A stretch of 64,000 bases of DNA, from contig NZ_CP110128.1 of assembly GCF_028471945.1 (NCBI RefSeq), forward strand, positions 6,165,001-6,229,000. The letters run 5' to 3'. Source of the DNA: Pseudomonas sp. WJP1. Its GTDB lineage: Bacteria > Pseudomonadota > Gammaproteobacteria > Pseudomonadales > Pseudomonadaceae. This document shows, one piece after another, positions 36,190 through 45,294 of this stretch (its first letter is position 1; each line of letters begins with the position of its first letter). The notes beneath the pieces are model-generated. The model searched no databases. It had not been told where the DNA came from and was given only the letters and a program-made list of their open reading frames with translations. The translations under genes and the position numbers were made by a program.

Positions 36190-36783
36190 TCACGCCGACA
36201 GCAACTGCCGCAATTCGACACAATCAGCCGCATGCCAATCGGTCAACTCCGGCCACGGATTATCCGGCAGGTTGACCAACACCGTCCGCGCTCCCGCCGC
36301 ACGACCACAATCCAGGTCAAACCGGTAATCACCGACCATCACCATCTCGCTGGCCGACACCTTCCAGGCTTCGGCCAGCTTCAGCAATCCACCAGGATGC
36401 GGCTTCGGCGGTGCTTCATCGCGGCCCAGCACATCGTCTACCGCAAAGCAGTCGGCCAGGCCGATCGCCTCCAGCGTGACATGCGCCAGCTCCCGGGCAT
36501 TGCGTGTGAGAATGCCCAGGCGATAACCGCGGCCAGCCAATTCACGCACCAGCTCCACAGCCCCCGGTGCCGGTTTCGAGCCCAGCGCCAGATCGCGCTC
36601 GTGCTCGAGCAACCAGGCGTGCTTGGCGCTGGCTTCTTCGACCGGCAGTGCCGCCAGATGCGTCAGGATGTCGGCTTCAGCCGGGATCGCCAACGCCTCG
36701 CGGATCGCTGCGAAATCATGCACCGCCACGGTCAGGGTGCCGTCCATGTCGAACACCCAGTGGCGTATTTCGGCCAGGCTCAT
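36190..36783 (-). CDS. HAD-superfamily phosphatase
   Basis: 197 aa. The HAD motif I with nucleophile Asp is HWVFDMDGTLT (residues 8-18), motif II ILTRNARELA near 95, the Lys of motif III PPKPHPGG near 135 and motif IV MVGDYRFDLDCGRAAG near 155. Start at the ATG overlapping the tesB stop (4-nt overlap), so it is co-translated with the thioesterase. Resembles phosphoglycolate-type phosphatases with a small cap; the substrate is not predictable. Confidence 0.9.
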   Translation of the reverse strand: MSLAEIRHWVFDMDGTLTVAVHDFAAIREALAIPAEADILTHLAALPVEEASAKHAWLLEHERDLALGSKPAPGAVELVRELAGRGYRLGILTRNARELAHVTLEAIGLADCFAVDDVLGRDEAPPKPHPGGLLKLAEAWKVSASEMVMVGDYRFDLDCGRAAGARTVLVNLPDNPWPELTDWHAADCVELRQLLSA

Positions 36784-37649
36784 GCCCAATCCTTGCGATG
36801 GCGAATCAGGCCTTCCTGGGTGACTGAGGCCACCAGTTGCCCGGCGCGGTTGAACACGCTGCCACGGGAGAACCCACGGGAATTGCCGGCCCATGGGCTG
36901 TCCATCGCATACAGCAACCAGTCATCGGCGCGCAGGTCAGCGTGGAACCACAACGCGTGGTCGAGGCTGGCGACCTGCATGTCCTTGTGCCAGACCGATT
37001 TGCCGTGGGGCAACATCGAGGTGGTCAGCAAGCCGAAGTCCGATGCGTAGGCCAGCAAATACTTGTGCAATGCCGGGGAGTCGGCCAAGGCGCCGTCGGC
37101 GCGAAACCAGACGTATTTGACCGGATCGCTGGCTTTCGGGTTGTAGGGATCTTCCTCGGTGACGGGGCGAAATTCGATCGGTTTCGGGCACAGCAGTTTT
37201 TCACGCATGTGCTCGGGGATCAGGTGAGCGCGTTGCTGGGTCAGCTCCAGTTCCGATGGCAAGTTTTCCGGGCCGACCACTTGCGGCATTTGTGTCTGGT
37301 GCTGGAATCCTGCTTCGTCGTATTGGAACGAGGCGCTGCAGGTGAAGATCGGCTGGCCCTTCTGGATCGCCGTGACCCGGCGGGTGCTGAAACTGCCGCC
37401 GTCGCGCACGCGGTCTACGGAGTAAACCACTGGCAACTTGGCGTCGCCCGGGCGCAGGAAATAGCCATGCAGCGAATGCACGTGGCGTGTTTCTTCAACG
37501 GTCTGACTGGCCGCCGACAGCGACTGACCGAGCACCTGGCCACCGAACAGCTGACGAAACCCCAAGTCCTGGCTGCGGCCACGGAACAGGTTTTCTTCGA
37601 TCGATTCCAGGCTCAGCAGGTCGACCAGATCATCCAACACTTGGCTCAT
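36780..37649 (-). CDS. tesB: Acyl-CoA thioesterase II
   Basis: Hydrolyses medium and long acyl-CoA to free acids and CoA. 289 aa, double hot-dog fold. Opening LVDLLSLESIEENLFRGRSQ and FGGQVLGQSLSAASQTV (residues 35-50) are typical; VASLDHALWFHADLRADDWLLY near 225-245 contains the active-site Asp region, and the C-terminal VASVTQEGLIR includes the catalytic Gln. It leads a two-gene unit with the HAD phosphatase. Confidence 0.95.
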   Translation of the reverse strand: MSQVLDDLVDLLSLESIEENLFRGRSQDLGFRQLFGGQVLGQSLSAASQTVEETRHVHSLHGYFLRPGDAKLPVVYSVDRVRDGGSFSTRRVTAIQKGQPIFTCSASFQYDEAGFQHQTQMPQVVGPENLPSELELTQQRAHLIPEHMREKLLCPKPIEFRPVTEEDPYNPKASDPVKYVWFRADGALADSPALHKYLLAYASDFGLLTTSMLPHGKSVWHKDMQVASLDHALWFHADLRADDWLLYAMDSPWAGNSRGFSRGSVFNRAGQLVASVTQEGLIRHRKDWA

Positions 37650-37754
37650 TCAGCTCTCCTCACACAACGCAATGCCGCGCAGTCCTGGCTGCGTCGGTCG
37701 ATTCAGTATCTGGCCCCTGCCAATATAGGGGCCATTGTAAACGTCCGTGCCAGG

Positions 37755-38324
37755 TTATCCATGCAAGGTTTGCAGCCATTGTTCACGGCTGATGCGATAC
37801 AGCACGTGGTGGCGCAGGGGATGATCGAGGGCAAGCCTGGGGTGATCGAAGTCATCGGACGGATCGTGATGCATGCCGATCGCCTGCATGACTTTCTGCG
37901 ACGGCAGGTTTCTGGTCGCGGTAAAGGACACGATTTCATTCAGTACCAGGCGATCAAACCCGCAACGCAGAGCCGTCCATGCCGCTTCGCTGGCATAACC
38001 AAGGCCCCAGTGTTCGCGCGCCAGGCGCCAGCCGATTTCAACGGCCGGGGTGAAAGGCGCGTCGAAACCGACCACGCCCAGACCGGTAAAACCGATGAAC
38101 TGGCCGGTGTCTTTGCGCTCCAGGGCCCAGAAGCCAAAGCCATGCTCGGCAAAGTGCTCGCGAACCCTGCCAATCAACGACGCACTTTCCAATCGACTCA
38201 AGGGTGCGGGAAAATAGCGCATGACCTGTGGATCGGCGCACATCGCGGCAAATTCTGGCAAATCCTCATCACGCCACTGCCGCAACAGCAATCGCGCGCT
38301 CGCCAGTTCGAGTATCGGCTCCAT
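37755..38324 (-). CDS. GNAT-family N-acetyltransferase (RimJ/RimL type)
   Basis: 189 aa. Start at the ATG of MEPILELASARLLLRQW, the usual RimJ/RimL opening (xTxRLxLRxW). Acetyl-CoA binding region REHWGLGYASEAAWTAL is near residue 115-130, and FTATRNLPSQKVMQAIGM near 150 provides the late helix. Monocistronic and divergent from the HDAC-like gene (77 bp apart). Target, protein or small molecule, unknown. Confidence 0.9.
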   Translation of the reverse strand: MEPILELASARLLLRQWRDEDLPEFAAMCADPQVMRYFPAPLSRLESASLIGRVREHFAEHGFGFWALERKDTGQFIGFTGLGVVGFDAPFTPAVEIGWRLAREHWGLGYASEAAWTALRCGFDRLVLNEIVSFTATRNLPSQKVMQAIGMHHDPSDDFDHPRLALDHPLRHHVLYRISREQWLQTLHG

Positions 38325-38401
38325 CGTGCCCCTCCCCCAATTCCATGCCGCCAGTCTACAACGCTGGTAGGATCCTTCACTCATTGCGCTACGAAATCAT
38401 C

Positions 38402-39322
38402 ATGCCGCTGCCGCTGATCTACCACGAAGACTACAGTCCCGAGTTCCCGGCGGATCACCGCTTCCCGATGGACAAGTTTCGCCTGCTGCGCGATCACCTG
38501 GTGGACAGCGGCCTGACGCGCGACGCCGACCTGCTGCGCCCACAGTTGTGCCCACCGGACATTCTCGCCCTCGCCCATGACCCTTCGTATATCGAGCGCT
38601 ACATGAGTGGCGATCTGTCCCGCGAAGACCAACGACGCCTCGGCCTGCCCTGGAGCGAAGCCCTGGCCCGGCGCACGGTGCGCGCGGTCGGCGGTTCGCT
38701 GCTGGCGGCGGAACAGGCGCTGGAGCATGGCCTGGCCTGCCACCTGGCCGGCGGCACCCACCATGCCCATTACGATTACCCCGCCGGGTTCTGCATCTTC
38801 AATGACCTGGCGGTGATCAGTCATTTCCTGCTGGAGAGTGGTCGGGTGAATCGGGTGCTGATCTTCGACTGCGATGTGCATCAGGGCGACGGCACTGCAC
38901 GCATTCTGCACAACACACCGGAAGCGGTGACCGTTTCCCTGCACTGCGAGAAGAACTTTCCTGCACGCAAAGCCGAAAGTGACTGGGACATCCCGCTGCC
39001 CAACGGCATGGGCGATGCCGATTACCTGAAAGTGGTGGACGATGCGCTCAACTACCTCTTGCCCCTCTATCAGCCGGACCTGGTGCTGTACGACGCGGGT
39101 GTCGACGTGCATAAAGACGACGCACTGGGTTACCTGAAACTGACCGACAACGGTGTCGCCGCCCGCGATGAAAGCGTGATGCGCCATTGCCTGGGCCGCG
39201 ATATCCCGGTGGTCGGCGTGATCGGCGGCGGCTACAGCAAGGACCGTCAGGCCCTCGCCCGTCGTCATGGCATCCTCCATCACAGTGCCCAGCGGGTCTG
39301 GGAGTCATCAGGCTGTCACTGA
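38402..39322 (+). CDS. Histone deacetylase-superfamily amidohydrolase
   Basis: 306-aa zinc hydrolase. Active-site motifs are complete: GGTHHAHYDYPAGFCIFNDLA (tandem His, residues about 118-138), the zinc ligands in FDCDVHQGDGTA (about 160) and YDAGVDVHKDDALG (about 240), and GGGYSKD near 275. Bacterial members deacetylate acetylpolyamines or other small amides. The ATG at 38402 gives the family N-terminus PLPLIYHEDYSPEFP. Alone in its unit; a REP pair follows. Confidence 0.92.
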   Translation: MPLPLIYHEDYSPEFPADHRFPMDKFRLLRDHLVDSGLTRDADLLRPQLCPPDILALAHDPSYIERYMSGDLSREDQRRLGLPWSEALARRTVRAVGGSLLAAEQALEHGLACHLAGGTHHAHYDYPAGFCIFNDLAVISHFLLESGRVNRVLIFDCDVHQGDGTARILHNTPEAVTVSLHCEKNFPARKAESDWDIPLPNGMGDADYLKVVDDALNYLLPLYQPDLVLYDAGVDVHKDDALGYLKLTDNGVAARDESVMRHCLGRDIPVVGVIGGGYSKDRQALARRHGILHHSAQRVWESSGCH

Positions 39323-39457
39323 GTTGTGGATGCTTTACCCACAATGTCTGTGGAGCCGCCTGTGGATAACCTGCGGGAAAGGGACTGCAGGCTATGCGGG
39401 GTGTGGGCTACAGAGTGGTGGTTGTTTTTTAACCAGCCACTAGATTCACCTGTAAAC

Positions 39458-39549
39458 CCTGTAGGAGTGAGCCTGCTCGCGATAGCGGTCTGTCAGGGCC
39501 ACAGATGTTGAATGTAGCGCCGCAATCGCGAGCAGGCTCGCTCCTACAG
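39458..39549. repeat. REP pair upstream of the flavoprotein gene
   Basis: CTGTAGGAGTGAGCCTGCTC and its near-perfect complement around a spacer of about 40 bp; same class as 2091-2199. It ends about 53 nt before a coding start, closer to a promoter than usual. Confidence 0.87.
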
Positions 39550-39602
39550 AGGACGGGGCTGCTAGAATGCCCGGCTTATCCCGTCAGACCGCAGCGCATT
39601 CC

Positions 39603-40844
39603 ATGACTCAATTCTCGTCAGCCTTTTCCCATAATGTCGCCATCATCGGCGGCGGCCCCGCCGGTCTGATGGCGGCTGAAGTGTTGAGCCAGGCCGGGAT
39701 CAAGGTCGACCTGTACGATGGCATGCCTTCGGTGGGGCGAAAATTCCTCCTGGCGGGCGTCGGCGGCATGAACATCACCCACTCCGAAGCCTACCCGGTC
39801 TTCCTCTCGCGCTATGCCGAACGCGCGCCACAGATTGCGCCGCTGCTGCGCGCCTTCGGTGCCGATGCGCTGTGCCAGTGGATTCACGGGCTGGGCATCG
39901 ACACCTTTATCGGCAGTTCCGGCCGGGTCTTTCCCACCGACATGAAAGCCGCGCCCCTGCTGCGTGCCTGGCTCAAACGCCTGCGCGACAGCGACGTAGT
40001 TATCCACACCCGCCACCGCTGGCTCGGCTGGGATGATCACGGCGGTTTGCGCATCGACAGCCCCGATGGCGAAAAAACGGTTCAAGCCAATGCGACCCTC
40101 CTCGCCCTCGGTGGCGGCAGTTGGGCGCGCCTGGGTTCGGACGGCGCGTGGATGCTGCCACTGGAGCAAAAGGCGGTAGGACTCGCGCCGCTGCAGCCAA
40201 GTAATTGCGGCTTCGAGGTGCGGGCCTGGAGCGACTTGATGGTCAGCAAGTTCGCCGGCGCGCCACTGAAAAACATCGCCATCGGCCTCGATGATGACGT
40301 GCCAAGGCTGGGTGAATGCGTGATCACTGCGACCGGGATTGAAGGGAGCCTGATCTACGCCTTGTCCGCACCGATCCGTGAAGCGATCAACCAGCATGGC
40401 TCGGCGACCATTCATCTGGACCTGCTGCCCGGCCGACCTGTGGATAAAATCCAGGCGGCATTGAGCAAACCACGCGGCTCACGCTCGATGGCTAAACATT
40501 TGCACAGTCAGTTGGGTATTGATGGGGTGAAAGCGGCGTTGTTGCGAGAGCTGACATCTGCCGAAACCTTTACCGACATGGGACTGCTGGCCAAAGCGAT
40601 CAAGGCGTTGCCAATGACACTGGTGAAAACCCGACCGCTGGACGAAGCCATCAGCAGTGCGGGAGGTGTGAAGTTCGAGTCGATGGATGAGCGTTTGATG
40701 CTCAAGCACATGCCTGGGGTTTTCTGCGCGGGGGAAATGCTCGATTGGGAAGCGCCAACTGGCGGCTATCTGCTGACCGCGTGTTTCGCCAGTGGGCGTG
40801 CGGCGGGACTTGGGATGGTTGAGTGGTTGCAGCGCAAGAGCTGA
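39603..40844 (+). CDS. NAD(P)/FAD-dependent oxidoreductase, HI0933/PP4765-like flavoprotein
   Basis: 413 aa. The FAD-binding NVAIIGGGPAGLMAAEVLS is at residues 11-29, GRKFLLAGVGGMNITHSE near 50-67 is the family-specific second motif, and the C-terminal FCAGEMLDWEAPTGGYLLTACFASGRAAG contains the closing FAD contacts. This belongs to the YhiN/BaiN-related group whose Pseudomonas type member is PP_4765. Reaction unknown. It sits between the HDAC-like gene and rhlE, a conserved order in the genus. Confidence 0.9.
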   Translation: MTQFSSAFSHNVAIIGGGPAGLMAAEVLSQAGIKVDLYDGMPSVGRKFLLAGVGGMNITHSEAYPVFLSRYAERAPQIAPLLRAFGADALCQWIHGLGIDTFIGSSGRVFPTDMKAAPLLRAWLKRLRDSDVVIHTRHRWLGWDDHGGLRIDSPDGEKTVQANATLLALGGGSWARLGSDGAWMLPLEQKAVGLAPLQPSNCGFEVRAWSDLMVSKFAGAPLKNIAIGLDDDVPRLGECVITATGIEGSLIYALSAPIREAINQHGSATIHLDLLPGRPVDKIQAALSKPRGSRSMAKHLHSQLGIDGVKAALLRELTSAETFTDMGLLAKAIKALPMTLVKTRPLDEAISSAGGVKFESMDERLMLKHMPGVFCAGEMLDWEAPTGGYLLTACFASGRAAGLGMVEWLQRKS

Positions 40845-40854
40845 AGACCCCGTC

Positions 40855-40940
40855 GCCCTCATCGCCAGCAGGCTGGCTCCCACAAGTTTTTGTGAACGAC
40901 ACAAATCCCCTGTGGGAGCCAGCCTGCTGGCGATGAGGGC
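40855..40940. repeat. REP pair, GCCAGCAGGCTGGC class
   Basis: Perfect 30-bp arms (left begins GCCCTCATCGCCAGCAGGCT, right is the exact complement) with a spacer of about 26 bp, in the convergent gap before rhlE. A related copy is at 43946-44036. Confidence 0.92.
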
Positions 40941-40960
40941 TTAACAGGCGCAGCGTGTAA

Positions 40961-42298
40961 TCAAGGCTTACGCTTACGCGGCCCAGTGTTGAACACTGGC
41001 ACCTTGCGCACAGGCTTGATCGAAGGCTCCGCTGGCGCAGCTTCCCCGCTGTCGACCCACTTGCCGAGATTGCGTTTACCGCCACCACCCGACGCTTTGG
41101 GCTTCTTCGGTTTCTTCGGCTTCTTGACCACCTGGCCACTGGCATCGGTGTCCGGCACGCGATGCTCTGGCTCGAAGTCCGGCTCGTTCTGACGCTTGAG
41201 CGTCTGACGGGTCAACATTTCGATGGCCGACAGCAGATTCACTTCATCGGCGCACACCAGGGAAATCGCCTCGCCGGTGGAGCCGGCACGCCCGGTACGA
41301 CCGATACGGTGGATGTAATCCTCGGCCACGATCGGCAAATCGAAATTGACCACCAATGGCAGGTCTTCGATATCCAGGCCCCGGGCCGCGACGTCGGTGG
41401 CGACCAGGATCTGCACTTCACTGAGCTTGAAGCGGTCCAGCGCGCGCTGACGGGTCGCCTGGGGCTTGTCGCCGTGGATGCCATCGGCGTTGATGCCCAG
41501 GCCCTGGAGTTTTTCCACCAGCGCGTCCACGCCGTTGCGGGTCTTGGCGAACACCAGCACCTGCTTCCACTTGCCCTTGCGCATCAAGTGAACGAACAGC
41601 TCCGGCTTGCGCTTCTTGTCGACCGTCACGATCCATTGCTTGACCGTATTGGCGGCGACGTTGCGCGGGCTGACTTCGATGCTCAGCGGATCGTTGAGCA
41701 TTTGCCCGGCCAGCAGGCGGATGTCGTCGGAGAAGGTGGCGGAGAACAGCAGCGTCTGACGTTTCTTCGGCAGCGCCTTATAGATGTTCGCCAGCTCCTC
41801 GGAGAAACCCAGGTCGAGCATGCGATCGGCTTCGTCCAGCACCAGGGTTTGCAGCTGATTGAACTTCAGTGCGTTCTGGCGGAACAGGTCGAGCAAACGG
41901 CCCGGGGTCGCCACCAGCAGGTCGACCCCGCTGCGCAGCTTCATCATTTGCGGGTTGATGCTGACACCGCCGTACACCGCGTAGGTCCGCAGCGGCAGGT
42001 TCTCGGCATATTGGCGCACCGCTTCGTGAACCTGCTCGGCCAGCTCTCGGGTCGGCACCAGAATCAGCGCACGCACCGAGTTGGCGGTGACTTTCGGCCC
42101 TTCCATGGCCAGCAGTTGCAGGAGCGGCAAGGCGAAACCGGCGGTCTTGCCGGTGCCGGTCTGGGCCGCGGCCATCAGGTCGCGACCGGCCAGCACCGCT
42201 GGAATGGCTTGTGCCTGAACCGGCGTCGGAGTCTGGTAGCCGAGCGTCTCAAGGGAGCGCAGCAAGGGTTCGATCAGGCCAAGGGTGGCGAAAGTCAT
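40961..42298 (-). CDS. rhlE: DEAD-box ATP-dependent RNA helicase RhlE
   Basis: 445 aa. All DEAD-box motifs are present: Q motif with TPTPVQAQAIPAVLAGRD, Walker A AQTGTGKT (about 45-52), PTRELAEQV, ATPGRLLD, VLDEADRMLD (about 152), SATFS, VATDVAARGLDIED and HRIGRTGRAG. The C-terminal tail from about residue 385 is Lys/Pro/Gly-rich (repeated KKPKKPK), a basic RNA-binding extension common in RhlE. Involved in ribosome assembly and RNA decay at low temperature. Monocistronic. Confidence 0.95.
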   Translation of the reverse strand: MTFATLGLIEPLLRSLETLGYQTPTPVQAQAIPAVLAGRDLMAAAQTGTGKTAGFALPLLQLLAMEGPKVTANSVRALILVPTRELAEQVHEAVRQYAENLPLRTYAVYGGVSINPQMMKLRSGVDLLVATPGRLLDLFRQNALKFNQLQTLVLDEADRMLDLGFSEELANIYKALPKKRQTLLFSATFSDDIRLLAGQMLNDPLSIEVSPRNVAANTVKQWIVTVDKKRKPELFVHLMRKGKWKQVLVFAKTRNGVDALVEKLQGLGINADGIHGDKPQATRQRALDRFKLSEVQILVATDVAARGLDIEDLPLVVNFDLPIVAEDYIHRIGRTGRAGSTGEAISLVCADEVNLLSAIEMLTRQTLKRQNEPDFEPEHRVPDTDASGQVVKKPKKPKKPKASGGGGKRNLGKWVDSGEAAPAEPSIKPVRKVPVFNTGPRKRKP

Positions 42299-42363
42299 GG
42301 GAGTACCGTAGGAAAAATCAGCGCGATTGTGCGAAACAAGTATGCAATGGCGCGCAGTTTACC

Positions 42364-43305
42364 CTAATTCACACGGGATTCTGTCGGCACTACCGTCGGC
42401 TCCACCTTCACCACTGGCCGCTCCGGTGAACGACGCCATTGCGGCAGGCCAATCAGCACTACCGCACTGATGATCACCAACATGGCCAGCGCTTCCTCGA
42501 TGCCAATGGTTTCTCCGACAAACACGATCCCGAGCAACACGGCCACCGCCGGATTGACGTAGGCATAACTGGTGGCCGCCGCCGGACGCACATGCTTGAG
42601 CAGATACATGTAGGCGTTGAAGGCAATGATCGAACCGAACACGGTCAAGTACGCCAGCGCCGCCCAGCCCTCGATGGGCGGGACCTTCTCCAGGTGTTCA
42701 CCGCTCAGCGCACTGGCGATCAGCAACACCACGCCGCCGACCAGCATTTCCACGGCACTGGCCATTGCGCCTTGCGGCAACGGCAAGTGCTTGCTCCACA
42801 CCGAGCCGAATGCCCAGGTGGCCGCAGCGAAGATCAGCAACGCCGCACCCAGCGGGCTCGATTGCAGGTTGGAGCCGAGGTTGAGCATGACGATGCCGAT
42901 CATCCCAAGCGCAACGCCCGCCCATTCAAGACGGGTATTACGCGCGCCCCAGAAATAACCACAGAGCAAGGTAAACAGCGGCACCGTCGCCACCGCCAGC
43001 GCGGCCACGCCGGAAGCCACGCCCGTGTGCTCGGCCACGCTGACCGCGCCGTTGCCGCACGCCAGCAGCAACACACCGATGATCCCGGCGGCTTTCCATT
43101 GCGCCCAGGTCGGGGCCGGCGCCCCGCGCCAGCGCAGGAAGGCGTACATCAGGCTTCCGGCGATGACGAAGCGAATGCCCGCGAGCAGCAAGGGCGGCCA
43201 GTACTCCACACCGATGCGGATCACCAGGTAGGTCGAGCCCCAAATCACGTAGAGCGCGAAGAAGGCAGCGATTAACGGTAAGGGAAAGCGACGTAGGCCG
43301 GACAT
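42364..43305 (-). CDS. yedA: EamA/DMT-family exporter, YedA-like
   Basis: 313-aa inner-membrane transporter with ten spans. FALYVIWGSTYLVIRIGVEYWPP (residues 16-38) is the YedA/RhaT signature, and HTGVASGVAALAVATVPLFTLL lies near 93-115. The second EamA repeat starts near 150, and the last 25 residues are a charged cytoplasmic tail. Divergent from an Lrp-family regulator with 165 bp between, the usual layout for an amino-acid exporter controlled by its Lrp neighbour. Confidence 0.9.
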   Translation of the reverse strand: MSGLRRFPLPLIAAFFALYVIWGSTYLVIRIGVEYWPPLLLAGIRFVIAGSLMYAFLRWRGAPAPTWAQWKAAGIIGVLLLACGNGAVSVAEHTGVASGVAALAVATVPLFTLLCGYFWGARNTRLEWAGVALGMIGIVMLNLGSNLQSSPLGAALLIFAAATWAFGSVWSKHLPLPQGAMASAVEMLVGGVVLLIASALSGEHLEKVPPIEGWAALAYLTVFGSIIAFNAYMYLLKHVRPAAATSYAYVNPAVAVLLGIVFVGETIGIEEALAMLVIISAVVLIGLPQWRRSPERPVVKVEPTVVPTESRVN

Positions 43306-43405
43306 GATAGGCAGCTCACAGGCAGAACAGGTGAACGGCTATTCTAGAAAGGCTGACGCGAGAAAATAAGTTACAAAACCTGTTTAAACCGCCGGTACAC
43401 TTTTC

Positions 43406-43439
43406 AAAACACGGAGTTCAGCGCTATAAACCGTGTTTT
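43406..43439. promoter_or_regulatory. Inverted repeat, candidate Lrp operator between yedA-like and Lrp genes
   Basis: AAAACACGG and CCGTGTTTT arms with a 16-nt AT-rich spacer, 32 nt before the Lrp start. A dyad of this size suits Lrp/AsnC dimer binding at a divergent promoter. Confidence 0.5.
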
Positions 43440-43470
43440 CGAAAGTCCGTCATTTTCAGGAGTTGCCTCG

Positions 43471-43929
43471 ATGGATAAGTACGACCGCATGCTGCTCAGC
43501 GCCCTCCTGGAAAACGGTCGCGCGTCTTACGCGGACCTCGCGCGCAAGGTCAACCTCTCCGCCCCGGCCGTGGCCGAACGCGTGGCCAAGCTCGAATCCA
43601 GCGGCGTGATTACCGGTTACCAGGCGAAGGTCGACATGGCCAAGCTCGGCTTGCCGATCCAGTGTGTCATCGAACTGCGCCTGAACCAGCACGGCAACCA
43701 GAAAGCCTACGACGACCTGATCAAGATCCCGCAACTGACCGAATGCCACCGCGTGACCGGTGACCCGTGCGTGATCATGCAAGCGGCGGTGGGTTCGATG
43801 CCGGAGCTGGAAGATTTGATCAACCGGATTGCCACGTTTGGCTTCAGCAAGACATCGATTGTGTTGTCGAGTGCGATAGAGAAGCGGGTGCCGTTGGGGC
43901 ACATCGAAGGCAATGGCAAACAAACCTGA
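43471..43929 (+). CDS. Lrp/AsnC-family transcriptional regulator
   Basis: 152 aa. The N-terminal helix-turn-helix reads YDRMLLSALLENGRASYADLARKVNLSAPAVAERVAKLESSGVI, and the RAM effector domain follows with ECHRVTGDPCVIMQAAV near residue 90-106. CAGGAGTTGC lies before the ATG. It is divergent from the YedA-like exporter and likely controls it in response to an amino acid. A REP pair follows. Confidence 0.93.
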   Translation: MDKYDRMLLSALLENGRASYADLARKVNLSAPAVAERVAKLESSGVITGYQAKVDMAKLGLPIQCVIELRLNQHGNQKAYDDLIKIPQLTECHRVTGDPCVIMQAAVGSMPELEDLINRIATFGFSKTSIVLSSAIEKRVPLGHIEGNGKQT

Positions 43930-43945
43930 GATCAACACATACCAA

Positions 43946-44036
43946 TGTGGGAGCCAGCCTGCTGGCGATTGCAGTGGTTCAGCCCACCAAGAGGTTGAAT
44001 GACACACCGTAATCGCCAGCAGGCTGGCTCTCACAA
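43946..44036. repeat. REP pair, GCCAGCAGGCTGGC class
   Basis: TGTGGGAGCCAGCCTGCTGG and its near-complement around a spacer of about 40 bp in the convergent gap between the Lrp and exonuclease genes. Confidence 0.87.
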
Positions 44037-44058
44037 GGGTTACTTGCAGGACTCGGGA

Positions 44059-44664
44059 TCAGCGATAGCGCTTGAGGTGTTCGCCCACCTTCGCCGCCGG
44101 CACTTTCTGCAATTTGCACAACAGATCATGGGACAGCTCGCTCAAGCCATGCTTGTGCCGCAGTTCTTCGGCCAGATGCACCGTCAGGTTAGCCGCCATC
44201 TCGGCGTCGGCCATGGCCCGGTGAGCCTTGCCGGTGTGGGGCAGGTTGGCGAAGGTGGTGAGGGTGCCGAGCTTGTGGTTCGGTGCCGCGGGCATCAGGC
44301 GCCGGGCCAGCAGCAGCGAGCAGGCAAAGTTCTGCAGGCGCGTGCGTTTGATCCGCCCCAGTTCGAAATCCCAGAACTTCTGGTCGAACGCGGCGTTGTG
44401 GGCCAGCAATGGCGTGGTGCCGACGAACTCGTTGACCTCGTTCATCACCTGCTCGGCCGAAGGCGCGGTGCGCAGCATGGCGTTGCTGATGCCGGTCAGT
44501 TGTTCGATGAAGCCAGGGACGCGCACGCCGGCGTTCATCAGGCTCTGGTAACGCTCGACGATGCGCCCTTGCTCAAGGATCACCACGGCAATTTCCGTGG
44601 CCCGGCAACTGCTGCTCGGAGAGATCCCGGTGGTTTCAAAGTCGATGACTGCTATGCGTTCCAA
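44059..44664 (-). CDS. DEDDh 3'-5' exonuclease (DnaQ-like)
   Basis: 201 aa. ExoI motif IAVIDFETTGISP (Asp and Glu ligands, residues 4-16), ExoII LLAHNAAFDQKFWDFE near 86-101 and ExoIII HRAMADAEMAA near 148-158 with the catalytic His are all present. Shorter than PolC/DnaQ epsilon and lacking a polymerase-binding tail, so it may trim RNA or DNA independently. It lies 22 bp downstream of the NYN-domain gene on the same strand and may be co-transcribed with it. Confidence 0.9.
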   Translation of the reverse strand: MERIAVIDFETTGISPSSSCRATEIAVVILEQGRIVERYQSLMNAGVRVPGFIEQLTGISNAMLRTAPSAEQVMNEVNEFVGTTPLLAHNAAFDQKFWDFELGRIKRTRLQNFACSLLLARRLMPAAPNHKLGTLTTFANLPHTGKAHRAMADAEMAANLTVHLAEELRHKHGLSELSHDLLCKLQKVPAAKVGEHLKRYR

Positions 44665-44686
44665 ACCTGTTTGAACTCCGTAAAAA

Positions 44687-45166
44687 TCAATTCTTGAGCA
44701 GCAACGCGCCTTCGATCGGCACGTAGCGGCTGGCGGCGCGGATCAGCGAGTTGGCCGTCAGGCCGGGTACCCCGTAGGCCACCGCTTGCACGCCGTGCTT
44801 GCTGATGATGCGCTCCAGCAGCATGTCGAAATCACCGTCGCCAGAAGCCAGCACCACTTCATCGACATGGTCGGCCGCGTCCATGATGTCGAGGGTGATG
44901 CCCACGTCCCAGTCGCCCTTGGCCGAGCCATCGCTGCGCTGGATATAGGGCTTGAGCTTCACGGTGAAACCGAGGTTGCGCAGGATCTGCTGGAACTGCT
45001 GCTGTTTGCTGTCGCCACGATCGATCGCGTAGGCATAGGCCTCGACAATCTCGCCTTGCTTGCTGATGTCAGCCCACAACGCGGCATAGTTGAAGTGGCA
45101 ACCATAAGCCTGGCGCACGGTGTAATAGAGGTTCTGGACATCGGCGAACACTGCGATTTTTTTCAC
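44687..45166 (-). CDS. NYN domain (LabA/DUF88-like) putative nuclease
   Basis: 159 aa, starting at a GTG (GAGGTGTCCG upstream) that gives MKKIAVFADVQNLYYTVRQ. The PIN-like NYN fold has its acidic residues in FADVQN (Asp8), KGDWDVGITLDIM near 80 and LASGDGDFDMLLE near 105. The spacing suits a metal-dependent RNase. The paired downstream exonuclease suggests a nucleic-acid processing unit, which is inference. Confidence 0.87.
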   Translation of the reverse strand: MKKIAVFADVQNLYYTVRQAYGCHFNYAALWADISKQGEIVEAYAYAIDRGDSKQQQFQQILRNLGFTVKLKPYIQRSDGSAKGDWDVGITLDIMDAADHVDEVVLASGDGDFDMLLERIISKHGVQAVAYGVPGLTANSLIRAASRYVPIEGALLLKN

Positions 45167-45294
45167 CGGACACCTCGATAAAGCGCAGGCAGGACCGGGC
45201 ACCAGGCCCGAAAAGTCGCCCAGTATGCCAGCCCAAAGCAGAGTTTCGCGAATAATCGGCCCGAAGCGCCGCAGCGCCCCGGACGAATGGTGTG

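Noticed and set aside
39325..39372. DnaA-box-like cluster (TTGTGGATG, TGTGGATAA) suggesting an origin
   Set aside because: Only one perfect 9-mer, no AT-rich unwinding region and no dnaA/dnaN or partition genes nearby.
40855..44036. Repeated GCCAGCAGGCTGGC units as a CRISPR array
   Set aside because: Units are inverted pairs separated by whole genes, i.e. REPs, with no regular spacers or cas genes.
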